Positions 26,804 to 34,238 of a stretch of DNA of 37,591 bases are shown in pieces. Each line of letters opens with the position of its first letter. Positions within the stretch are counted from its first letter, which is position 1. Under the pieces are notes generated by a model. The model was not told the origin of the DNA. It worked only from the letters and a program-made list of their open reading frames with translations, and did no database searches. The stretch is from a bacterium (lineage in GTDB: Bacteria > Elusimicrobiota > Elusimicrobia > UBA1565 > UBA9628). Made by a program: the position numbers and the translations under genes. The stretch covers positions 1 to 37,591 of the forward strand of contig JAJZQS010000016.1 of assembly GCA_021806745.1 (NCBI GenBank), in the 5' to 3' direction.

Positions 26804-27934
26804 ATGCCGCCAAGCCGCTCCCCCGTCCACCTGAGCGGCTTTCGCCCTCTCGATTTCGGCACGCGCCTGGCCCAGCCCGACGCCGTCGCCTGGCTGAGGC
26901 GCGCGCTGGCGCGCGCTCACGCCGGAGCCTTCGGCCCCGCGCACAAGCGCGCGGATTCACTGTATGCACGGCTGGGACGCGGCGAAAGCATCGCGGCGCG
27001 CGTCAGCGCCGCGGCCGACTACGGGCAAAGCGATTGGGAACGCATGACTTTGTTCAAGCCCGCGGCGGGCGCGCCGTGGCATCGGCCTCCCCTGGAGACG
27101 CGCATGGCGCTGTTTGAAGAGACGGCCCTGCGCCTGGCCGAGGCGGCCTTTCCCGCGGGGGAGGCCGCGCCCGACGCCCTGGTTCAGGTCTCGTGCACCG
27201 GCTACGCCTCGCCTCACGCGGTCCAGCGCGTCGCCGCGCGGCGCGGCTGGACGCCGCGAGTGCTTCATCTCGGGCACATGGGCTGCTACGCGTGCGTGCC
27301 GGCGGCGGCCGCGGCGGCGGCGCTGGCGCGCGACGCGGCGCAAGACGGCGGCGAGGGCCGCGCCGCCGTGTTCGTGATCGAACTGCCGACGCTGCACCTG
27401 CGCCCGGAGGCCGTCGCCGACGAGCAGGTGGTCGTCAACACCCTGTTCGGCGACGGCGCGATCCGCTTCGACGCGAGCGTCGCCGAGCGCGGGCACGCGC
27501 TGGCCTTGCTGGGCACGGCGGAGACGATCCTGCCGTCGTCGGAAGACGAGATGACCTGGCGCCTGCGCGACTGCGCGTTCGAGATGACGCTCAGCCGCGA
27601 GGTGCCCGCGCGCGTGGGCGCGGCGGTCGCGGACTTCGCGGCGCGATTCCTGAAGAGGCACGGCCTGGCCCTGAGCGACGTCGCGCATTTCGCGATCCAC
27701 CCCGGCGGCCCGCGCGTGATCGAAAGCGTCCTGCGCGCTCTTGGCCTTCCCGAAAGCGCGGCCGCGCACAGCCGCGAACTCCTGCGCGAGCGCGGCAACA
27801 TGTCCTCGGCGACGCTGCCGCACGCCTGGGCGCGGATGTTGGCCGACCCCAGCGTGCGCCGCGGCGAGCGCATCCTGTCGCTGGCCTTCGGGCCGGGATT
27901 GACCGCGGTCGCGAACCTTTTGGAAAAAAGATGA
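26804..27934 (+). CDS. Type III polyketide synthase
   Basis: The 376-residue protein is of the chalcone/stilbene synthase-like family, which condenses an acyl-CoA starter with malonyl-CoA units. The complete catalytic triad is readable: C161 in HLGHMGCYACVP, H299 in AHFAIHPGGPRV, and N332 in ERGNMSSATLPHAW, at almost the same numbers as in plant chalcone synthase (164, 303, 336). Bacterial members with lipid starters make alkylresorcinols or alkylpyrones. No ribosome binding site is seen, so translation may depend on coupling to the upstream gene. The stop overlaps the start of the methyltransferase gene (ATGA). Confidence 0.93.
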   Translation: MPPSRSPVHLSGFRPLDFGTRLAQPDAVAWLRRALARAHAGAFGPAHKRADSLYARLGRGESIAARVSAAADYGQSDWERMTLFKPAAGAPWHRPPLETRMALFEETALRLAEAAFPAGEAAPDALVQVSCTGYASPHAVQRVAARRGWTPRVLHLGHMGCYACVPAAAAAAALARDAAQDGGEGRAAVFVIELPTLHLRPEAVADEQVVVNTLFGDGAIRFDASVAERGHALALLGTAETILPSSEDEMTWRLRDCAFEMTLSREVPARVGAAVADFAARFLKRHGLALSDVAHFAIHPGGPRVIESVLRALGLPESAAAHSRELLRERGNMSSATLPHAWARMLADPSVRRGERILSLAFGPGLTAVANLLEKR

Positions 27935-29148
27935 GTCCGCTGGGAGACCTGCTGGCCGCGCTGGCCCTGCCGCTGTCCGCGGCGCAGGCGGGCGTCATGC
28001 TGATCGACGAGGCGGTACATCATCGCCGTCGCGGCCTGGGCGTTTGGGAGGCTCGCGGCCACGTGCTGGACTCGCTGATCTTCGCGGCGGCACTGGCGCC
28101 CGCGGCGCTTCTTGCGCCGACGCGCGGCGCCGCGCTTCTGTTCGCGGCGCTGGCCACGGCTTCCAGCCTTCTGGCGACCAAGGACGAGTGGATCCACGCG
28201 GGCGAGTGCGCGCCCGCGGAGCACTGGATACATGCGCTTTTGTTCGTGTTGCATCCGTGCGTGCTGATCGCGGTGGGCGCGCTGTGGTCGCGCGGCGAAG
28301 GCCGGTTCCTGCGGACGGCCCTGCCGGCGCTGGCGCTGGGCTACGCGTTCTATCAGTGGGCGTATTGGCTGGCGGGGCGCCGCGCGCGGCCCGACGCGCA
28401 GGCCATCGACAACGCGTTCTACGACGAGCTCGGCGCGCTCTGGCACGAGGGCGACGCGCACGCGGTGGCGCTGCTGCGCGCGGAAACGCCCGTGCGCCTG
28501 GACTACGTGCGCTCGGTCTTCGCGCGCGAGGGCGTGCGGCCCGGCGCGCGCGTGCTCGACGTCGGCTGCGGCGGCGGATTGCTGTCCTTGCCTTTGGCCG
28601 CCGGCGGCTGGCGCGTCAAAGGCGTGGACCTCTCGCCCTCGTCCTTGGACGCGGCGCGCGCGCGCTTGGCGCCGGGCGCGGACGCGGAGTTTTCCGTGGG
28701 CGACGCGCTCGACTTGCGCGAGGGTCCCGACGCCTACGACGCGGTGTTGGTCATGGACCTGCTCGAACACCTGGAGGAGCCCGCCCGCGCCGTGGCCGAG
28801 GCCGCGCGCGCTCTCAAGCCCGGAGGCGTCCTGCTCTTTCACACCTTCAACCGCACGCCGTTGTCGTGGCTGCTGGCGGTCAAGGGCATCGGCCTGGTCA
28901 CGACCGGCGGGCCGCACAACGTGCACGTCTACCGCCTGCTGGTCAAACCCGCGGAACTGGAGGCCGCGGCTCGCGCGGCGGGACTTGAACTTCGCGGCTT
29001 GACGGGCATCCGCCCGGTCCTCAACGGCGCTTTTTTGCGCTCCCTTCTGCGCCGGCGAGTGCACCCGGGATTTTCCTTCACCTTGACCGCCTCCACGGCC
29101 GTGGGCTATCTCGGCTACTTCAAGAAGGCGGCGCGGGCTCGTGTATAA
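27931..29148 (+). CDS. Membrane-anchored UbiG-like methyltransferase
   Basis: The 405-residue product is a fusion. Residues 1-150 form about four or five membrane helices with a polar signature TKDEWIHAGECAPAEHWIHA followed by LLFVLHP. Residues about 180-405 are a class I SAM methyltransferase: RVLDVGCGGGLLSLPLA (about 207-220), VKGVDLSPSSLDAARARL, MDLLEHLEEP and LKPGGVLLFHTFNRT. The order resembles UbiG 3-O-methyltransferases of ubiquinone synthesis. Directly after the type III polyketide synthase, it probably O- or C-methylates a phenolic lipid held in the membrane. The stop codon TAA is part of the TATAAT promoter of nupC. Confidence 0.9.
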   Translation: MSPLGDLLAALALPLSAAQAGVMLIDEAVHHRRRGLGVWEARGHVLDSLIFAAALAPAALLAPTRGAALLFAALATASSLLATKDEWIHAGECAPAEHWIHALLFVLHPCVLIAVGALWSRGEGRFLRTALPALALGYAFYQWAYWLAGRRARPDAQAIDNAFYDELGALWHEGDAHAVALLRAETPVRLDYVRSVFAREGVRPGARVLDVGCGGGLLSLPLAAGGWRVKGVDLSPSSLDAARARLAPGADAEFSVGDALDLREGPDAYDAVLVMDLLEHLEEPARAVAEAARALKPGGVLLFHTFNRTPLSWLLAVKGIGLVTTGGPHNVHVYRLLVKPAELEAAARAAGLELRGLTGIRPVLNGAFLRSLLRRRVHPGFSFTLTASTAVGYLGYFKKAARARV

Positions 29149-29149
29149 T
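29144..29149 (+). promoter_or_regulatory. -10 element of the nupC promoter
   Basis: Consensus TATAAT overlaps the TAA stop of the methyltransferase gene and is followed by a 20-base leader containing GGAGGA before ATG 29170. No clear -35. Confidence 0.6.
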
Positions 29150-29169
29150 AACCGCCTCCCCGGAGGAGC

Positions 29170-30435
29170 ATGAACGTCCACCAGCTCGTCAGCGCCTGCG
29201 GCGTCTTCGTGATGATCGCCATCGGCTGGCTGTTCTCGAAAAACCGCAAGGCCGTCAACTGGCGCACGATCGGCTGGGCCACGGCCCTGCAGGTGGTCTT
29301 CGCGCTGCTGGTGCTCAAGACGCCTCCCGGACGATGGTTTTTCTCCGGCGCCAACGCGGCGGCCTCGGGGCTCATCGGCTTCCAGGAGGAGGGCGCCAAG
29401 TTCGTCTTCGGCGCGCTGGCGGTGCCGCCGGGAGAGCCGGGCTCGATGGGATTTTTCTTCGCGTTCCAGGTGCTGACCTCGGTGGTCTTCCTGGCCTCGC
29501 TGATGTCGATCCTCTATTACCTGGGCGTGCTCCAGCGCGTGGTCCTGTTTTTCTCGCGCATCATGACCTACACCTGCGGCACCTCCGGCGCGGAAACGCT
29601 CAACGCCGTGGCGGTCCCCTTCCTCGGCCAGACCGAAGCGCCCCTGATGATCAAGCCCTACATCGAGTCGATGACCGAGTCGGAGCTTCTGTGCCTGATG
29701 GTGGCCGGCATGGCCACCATCGCCAGCGGCGTGATGGTGGTCTACGCGGCGATGCTCAAGCCCTACTTCCCGGACTCGGCCGGGCAAATCCTGGCCGCGT
29801 GCATGATGGAAGCGCCCGCGGCGCTTTTGATGGCCAAGCTGCTGATCCCCGAGACCGGCAAACCCAAGACCTTGGGCGGCGTCAAGCTCGAATACCACGA
29901 CAAGGCCGCCAACGTCTTCGAGGCCGCCGCCAACGGGGCGTCGACGGGCATCCATCTGGCCTTCAACGTCGCCGCGATGCTGGTGGCCTTCATGTCCCTG
30001 CTCGCGATGGTCAACGGAGCCTTCCACGTGGTCTTCGGCCTCTTCGGCCATCCGACCGTCGGCCTTCAAGACGTGCTGGGTTGGGCGCTGTCGCCGCTGG
30101 CCTGGATCATGGGCGTGCCGTGGAAGGATTGCGCGGTGATCGGCCAACTTATCGGCGAGAAGACCGTACTCAACGAATTCGTCGCCTACTCCGAAATGGC
30201 CCGCTGGGCGGGCGCGCACCTGGCCGCGCCGATGGACCGGCGCTCGTTCATGATCGGCATCCACGCGCTTTGCGGCTTCGCCAACTTCCTGTCCATCGCC
30301 ATCCAGATCGGGGGCCTGAGCGTACTGGCGCCGGGACGCAAGTCCGACGTGGCGCGTCTGGGGCTTTACGCTCTGCTGGGCGGCTCGCTGGCCAGCTTCA
30401 TGACCGGCTGCATCGCCGGAATGATCGTGCCCTGA
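29170..30435 (+). CDS. nupC: Concentrative nucleoside transporter, NupC family
   Basis: The 421-residue inner-membrane symporter imports nucleosides with H+ or Na+. Family marks are the core GQTEAPLMIKPY and EKTVLNEFVAYSEM, plus the first gate helices MFVMIAIGWLFSKNRKAV-like and TCGTSGAETLNAVAVPFLG. Around eight to ten spans are visible, full length for the CNT family. The ribosome binding site GGAGGA precedes ATG 29170 by about four bases. It has its own TATAAT and is separate from the lipid operon. Converges on the next gene with only nine bases between stops. Confidence 0.95.
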   Translation: MNVHQLVSACGVFVMIAIGWLFSKNRKAVNWRTIGWATALQVVFALLVLKTPPGRWFFSGANAAASGLIGFQEEGAKFVFGALAVPPGEPGSMGFFFAFQVLTSVVFLASLMSILYYLGVLQRVVLFFSRIMTYTCGTSGAETLNAVAVPFLGQTEAPLMIKPYIESMTESELLCLMVAGMATIASGVMVVYAAMLKPYFPDSAGQILAACMMEAPAALLMAKLLIPETGKPKTLGGVKLEYHDKAANVFEAAANGASTGIHLAFNVAAMLVAFMSLLAMVNGAFHVVFGLFGHPTVGLQDVLGWALSPLAWIMGVPWKDCAVIGQLIGEKTVLNEFVAYSEMARWAGAHLAAPMDRRSFMIGIHALCGFANFLSIAIQIGGLSVLAPGRKSDVARLGLYALLGGSLASFMTGCIAGMIVP

Positions 30436-30448
30436 CGCGCCGCGTCAG
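30432..30448. terminator. Hairpin containing both convergent stop codons
   Basis: CTGACGC-GCC-GCGTCAG is a perfect seven-base stem with a three-base loop. It contains the nupC TGA (30433-30435) and the TGA of the opposite gene (complement 30445-30447). No T-run follows on either strand. It may stop RNA polymerase or stabilise both mRNA ends. Confidence 0.35.
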
Positions 30449-31194
30449 CGTCCGACGATCACGGCCGCGTACTGAACCGACTGCAGCACCATGCCGGCCG
30501 CGATGAGGGCAAAGCCCATCGCCGCCAGCACTCGCTCGGGCAGGTGCTCGACGCGCCACTCCACGACCGGGCTGATGGTCCCCACGACGAAGCTGACCAG
30601 GCCGACGGTCAAGCCGATGGTCATGCCCAACGCCGCCGCGTGCGCGCGACGGCCCTCGAACCAGCCGGCGGCCGCGCCGGAAGCGCCGATGGCGAGCGCG
30701 CGCAGAAACGAGGCGCGGCGAGTGACCGCGCTCAGCTTCAGCACGGGGGCGGCCTGATACTCGTGGGTGGAGCCGTAGCGCAGGCGGAACAAGACGAACA
30801 GAAAAATCGCGTTGAGCCCGCCGAACACCGCCGAGAAGCGCCAGCCGAAGCGCGGCAGCGCCGCCGCGCCCAAGATCAGCCCGCGCCAGATTCCCATCGG
30901 AGCCGGGGAATGCAGCGGAGAGTGTCCGTAAATCCTCTGATGATGCGCCAAGCTCCAGAACTCGAAGGCGAGCAAGCCGCCCAGGCCCAAGCCCGCGATC
31001 GCGCCGAACGCGGGGCCGAAGGCCAAGCCGTAGCCGAGCGAAAACAGTATCCCGTAGGTCGCCGCGCGCGTGATGAGTCCCAACGGGCCGCGGCTGCCGC
31101 CGAGCAAATCGTAGGTCAAATACAGCCCGCCAACGGCGTCGCAGAGAGTTCCGGCCACGCCGTACCAGGCCAGCGTCTTGTTCGAGATGATCAT
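30445..31194 (-). CDS. Multi-span integral membrane protein, unknown function
   Basis: The 249-residue product has about six hydrophobic, Gly/Ala-rich segments. Two similar parts can be seen, each with Gly-rich helices (ITRAATYGILFSLGYGLAFG and MTIGLTVGLVSFVVGTISP), separated by a polar stretch with LRYGSTHEYQAAPV. The N-terminus (ISNKTLAWYGVAGTLCDAVG) has no signal peptide cleavage site. I do not recognise the family. It diverges from the DCC-LMF gene, with which it shares a palindromic TATATAAT promoter region, and converges on nupC. Confidence 0.75.
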   Translation of the reverse strand: MIISNKTLAWYGVAGTLCDAVGGLYLTYDLLGGSRGPLGLITRAATYGILFSLGYGLAFGPAFGAIAGLGLGGLLAFEFWSLAHHQRIYGHSPLHSPAPMGIWRGLILGAAALPRFGWRFSAVFGGLNAIFLFVLFRLRYGSTHEYQAAPVLKLSAVTRRASFLRALAIGASGAAAGWFEGRRAHAAALGMTIGLTVGLVSFVVGTISPVVEWRVEHLPERVLAAMGFALIAAGMVLQSVQYAAVIVGR

Positions 31195-31218
31195 GGGCGC
31201 CGCGGCCGCGGCCGCGCG

Positions 31219-31228
31219 ATTATATAAT
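31219..31228. promoter_or_regulatory. Palindromic -10 serving both strands
   Basis: ATTATATAAT is its own reverse complement. On the plus strand TATAAT (31223-31228) ends seven bases before ATG 31236; on the minus strand TATAAT (31219-31224) gives a 24-base leader before ATG 31194. It is isolated in a GC-rich surrounding, including a CGCGGCCGCGGCCGCG run at 31201-31216. Confidence 0.6.
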
Positions 31229-31235
31229 GAACGCG

Positions 31236-33005
31236 ATGGGCCAAGAGCGCGCCGCCGCGGTCGTTCTCTTTGACGGCGACTGCGGCTTCTGCCGGCTGTG
31301 GGTGGAGCGCTGGCGCGCGGCCACGGGTCCCGCGGTCGCCTACGAGCCCTACCAATCCGCGGCCGCGCGCTTTCCGCAGATCTCGCGCGACGAGTGCGCG
31401 AAAGCCGTGCACCTCGTCGAACCGGACGGCCGCGTGCGCCGCGGCGCGGACGCGGTCTTCGCGGCGCTCTCGCGCGCCGGAGGCCTCCAGCGTGCGTGGA
31501 GTTCTTTGTATGAGGCGAGCCCGCCGTTCCGACGACTGAGCGAAGCCGCCTACGCGTTCGTCGCCTCCCGACGGATTCTGTTTTCGCGCCTGACGAGACT
31601 CTTGTGGGGCTTGCCGGCGCCGCCGCCCGTCGATGGGACGCGCCGCGCGCTGCTGGCGGGGCTCGGGCTGTGCTACCTGCTGGCCTTCGCCTCGCTCGGC
31701 GTGCAAATCCGGGGACTCATCGGCGCGCACGGCCTTCTTCCCGCCGCCGACTTGCTGTCTTCCGCGGGCGTTCGACTCGGCGTTTGGCGCTTCTACCTGA
31801 TCCCTTCCCTCGCCTGGCTGAACTCCTCCGACGCCGCTCTCGTCGGCTTATGCGCGGCCGGCGCGGCGGCCTCGCTTGGCCTTGCCGCCGACTTCTGGGC
31901 GGGACCGTGCGCTCTGGCGTGCTGGGCCGCGTACCTGTCGCTGTGCGCGGTCGGCGGGGATTTCTTGAGCTACCAATGGGACGCGCTGCTGCTGGAGGCG
32001 GGATTGATCGCGGTCTTTCTGGCGCCGTGGTCGCGCCGCGCGCGCGCCCCGGCGCCGCGCCTGCCCCTCCTGCTCATGCGCCTGCTTCTGGCCAAGCTCG
32101 TCTTCGAGTCCGCGCTGGTCAAAATCTTGAGCGGCGATCCCGCCTGGCGCGACCTCACCGCGCTGAACTACCACTGGTGGACCCAGCCGCTGCCCACGCC
32201 GGCGGCCTGGTACGCGGCGCGGCTGCCCGCGCTCCTGCAAAAAGCGGCCTGCGCCGGGATGTTCGCCGTCGAGTTCGGCGCGCCGGTCCTGCTGCTCATG
32301 CCGCGCCGCCCGCGGATGCTCGGCGCGGCGCTCATCGCCGCGCTGATGACCGCCATCGCCCTGACCGGCAACTACGGCTTCTTCAATCTTCTGACGGCCG
32401 TGCTGTGCCTGTCGGCGCTCGACGACGGCGTCCGGCCGCTGCCGCGCCTGGCGCCCGCCGCGTCCGCGACGCCCGCCGCGCCGCCGCCTCGCGCCGCCGC
32501 GCGCGCGCGCGCGGCGTTCGCCGCGCTGTGGCTGTGGTCGAGCCTGGCCGGCGCAGGCCCGCTGGCGCCGCTGCGCTCGTTCAACTCCTACGGATTGTTC
32601 GCCGTCATGACGCGCACGCGCGACGAGATCTCCCTGGAGGTCTCCGTCGACGGCCGAGATTGGCGCGAATGGCCCTTCCGCTGGAAGCCCGGCGACCCGC
32701 GCCGCGCGCCGCCCTGGATCGCGCCGCACATGCCCCGACTCGACTGGCAGATGTGGTTCGCGTCGCTCGGCGCCCCGAGCCCCTGGCTTGCGGGCCTGTT
32801 CGCGCGCGTGCTGCAAGGCGAGCCCGCCGTGCTGGGATTGCTCGGCCCCTCTCCGCTGGGCGCCGTGCGCCCGCGCTACGCGCGCGCGGTGCTCTGGCGC
32901 ACGCGATTTTCCACGCCCGCCGAGCGCCGCGAAGACGGAGCGTGGTGGACCCGCGAACCCGCGGGGCTTTTCGCGCCGCCGGTCCGCCTGCGCGGACGCG
33001 ATTGA
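31236..33005 (+). CDS. DCC-family thiol-oxidoreductase fused to lipase maturation factor
   Basis: The 589-residue product joins two domains. Residues 1-125 are a DUF393/DCC thioredoxin-like domain with the motif DGDCGFC (D13 to C19). The rest is a multi-span lipase maturation factor-like domain: LRLGVW, FLSYQWDALLLEAG, LNYHWWTQPLPTPAAWY, GNYGFFNLLTAV, FNSYGLFAVMT, DGRDWREWPFRWKPGD and PHMPRLDWQMWFASLG. Animal LMF1 helps lipases fold in the ER with disulfide formation; bacterial LMF-like proteins are uncharacterised. An N-terminal thiol domain on the same chain suggests a redox role at the membrane. I use ATG 31236, because the ATG at 31227 is inside the TATAAT. Confidence 0.85.
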   Translation: MGQERAAAVVLFDGDCGFCRLWVERWRAATGPAVAYEPYQSAAARFPQISRDECAKAVHLVEPDGRVRRGADAVFAALSRAGGLQRAWSSLYEASPPFRRLSEAAYAFVASRRILFSRLTRLLWGLPAPPPVDGTRRALLAGLGLCYLLAFASLGVQIRGLIGAHGLLPAADLLSSAGVRLGVWRFYLIPSLAWLNSSDAALVGLCAAGAAASLGLAADFWAGPCALACWAAYLSLCAVGGDFLSYQWDALLLEAGLIAVFLAPWSRRARAPAPRLPLLLMRLLLAKLVFESALVKILSGDPAWRDLTALNYHWWTQPLPTPAAWYAARLPALLQKAACAGMFAVEFGAPVLLLMPRRPRMLGAALIAALMTAIALTGNYGFFNLLTAVLCLSALDDGVRPLPRLAPAASATPAAPPPRAAARARAAFAALWLWSSLAGAGPLAPLRSFNSYGLFAVMTRTRDEISLEVSVDGRDWREWPFRWKPGDPRRAPPWIAPHMPRLDWQMWFASLGAPSPWLAGLFARVLQGEPAVLGLLGPSPLGAVRPRYARAVLWRTRFSTPAERREDGAWWTREPAGLFAPPVRLRGRD

Positions 33006-33031
33006 CGCCCGCGGCCGCAACGAGGTATCCT
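33002..33031 (+). promoter_or_regulatory. Promoter of citrate synthase gene
   Basis: TTGACG (33002-33007), 18 bases, TATCCT (33026-33031). The upstream TGA stop lies inside the -35 hexamer. The leader of about 25 bases carries GGAGGAA before ATG 33063. Confidence 0.6.
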
Positions 33032-33062
33032 CGGCGTGTCGCTCAAGCGCACGGAGGAATCA

Positions 33063-34210
33063 TGGCCGCGCCCCTCGCCGCACCCCAGAGCAAAGGCGGA
33101 CTGGAAGGCGTCGTCGCCGCCGAGACCAAGCTCAGCCACGTCGACGGCCAGAACGGCGTATTGATCATCGCCGGCTACCCCATCGAGGAGTTCGCCGGCA
33201 AGGTCTCCATCGAGGAAGCCGCGATGCTGCTGTGGACCGGCAGCCTGCCCTCGCCCGAGGAGGCGCCGCTGCTGCAAAAAGAACTCGCCGGCTGGCGCGC
33301 CCTGCGCCCCGAAACGCTCGACATCATCAAGACCGCGCGCAACGCGCCCCCGATCGACGCGCTGCGCATGGCCTGCGCCACGCTGTCGCTTGACGTCTCC
33401 AATCCCAACGACATCTCGCCCGCCGGCGACCTGGCGCTGGCCAAGCGCCTGCTGTCGAGGTTTCCCACCGTCGTCGCCGCGCACGCGCGGCTGCGCCAGG
33501 GCCTTGAGCCCATCGCGCCGCGCGCGGACCTGAGCCTCGCGGCCAATTTTCTCTACATGACTTTCGGCGTCGAGCCCGATCCGCTGGCGGCCAAGGCCCT
33601 CGAGACCTACTGGGTCACGGTGTCCGACCACGGGATGAACGCGTCGACTTTCGCCGCGCGCGTGATCGCGTCCACGCGCTCGGACATGGTCAGCGCGGTC
33701 ACGGGAGCCGTCGGCGCGCTCAAGGGGCCGCTGCACGGCGGCGCGCCGGGGCCGGTGCTCGACATGCTCGTCGACATCAAGACCGCCGACCGCGCCGAAG
33801 CGTGGCTGCGCGGCGAGATCAACGCCGGGCGGCGCGTGATGGGATTTGGCCACCGCGTCTACAAGGTCCGCGACCCGCGCGCCGAGGTGCTGGCCAAGAC
33901 CGCCGAGCAGATGGCCGGCGCGCACCTGCAGAACGCCAAGCTCTACGACCTGGCGCGCGCGGTGGAAAAAACCGCCCTGCGCGTACTCGACGAGCTCAAG
34001 CCCGGCCGCAACCTGAAGACCAACGTCGAGTTCTACACCGCGCTCGTCCTGCAGTCCATCGGCCTGCAGCCCGACCAATTCGTGGCGATGTTCGCCTGCG
34101 GCCGCGTCGCCGGCTGGTGCGCGCACGTGATGGAGCAGCACGCCCAGGACAAGCTGATCCGCCCGCAGTCGACCTACACGGGCCCGCGCCACTCGGCGCT
34201 GAAGCGCTAG
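33063..34210 (+). CDS. Citrate (or 2-methylcitrate) synthase
   Basis: The 382-residue enzyme condenses acetyl- (or propionyl-) CoA with oxaloacetate. Conserved regions are VSDHGMNAST (H190), GALKGPLHGG (H225), GFGHRVYKVRDPR (H264) and TNVEFYTALVLQSIGL. At the usual aspartate of PNVDFY it has E323, a substitution seen in some bacterial citrate-synthase branches. Sequence cannot separate citrate from methylcitrate synthase; no prpB/prpD is present. The promoter overlaps the preceding stop, and the HExxH gene follows after 28 bases, so both may be transcribed together. Confidence 0.92.
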
Positions 34211-34238
34211 GCGAGGATTTGCCGCGTCGTCTCGCGCC

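Noticed and set aside
29150-29169. CCTCCCCGGAGG in the nupC leader as a ribosome-binding-site sequestering hairpin
   Set aside because: The TATAAT at 29144-29149 would start RNA near 29156, inside or after the left arm, so the hairpin would not be transcribed whole.
27286-30264. 992-residue minus-strand ORF opposite the PKS, methyltransferase and nupC genes
   Set aside because: It spans three real genes with clear catalytic motifs; composition is typical of antisense frames at high GC.
31201-31216. CGCGGCCGCGGCCGCG run as a Z-DNA or protein-binding repeat
   Set aside because: Short, and such runs are frequent by composition in this GC-rich window.
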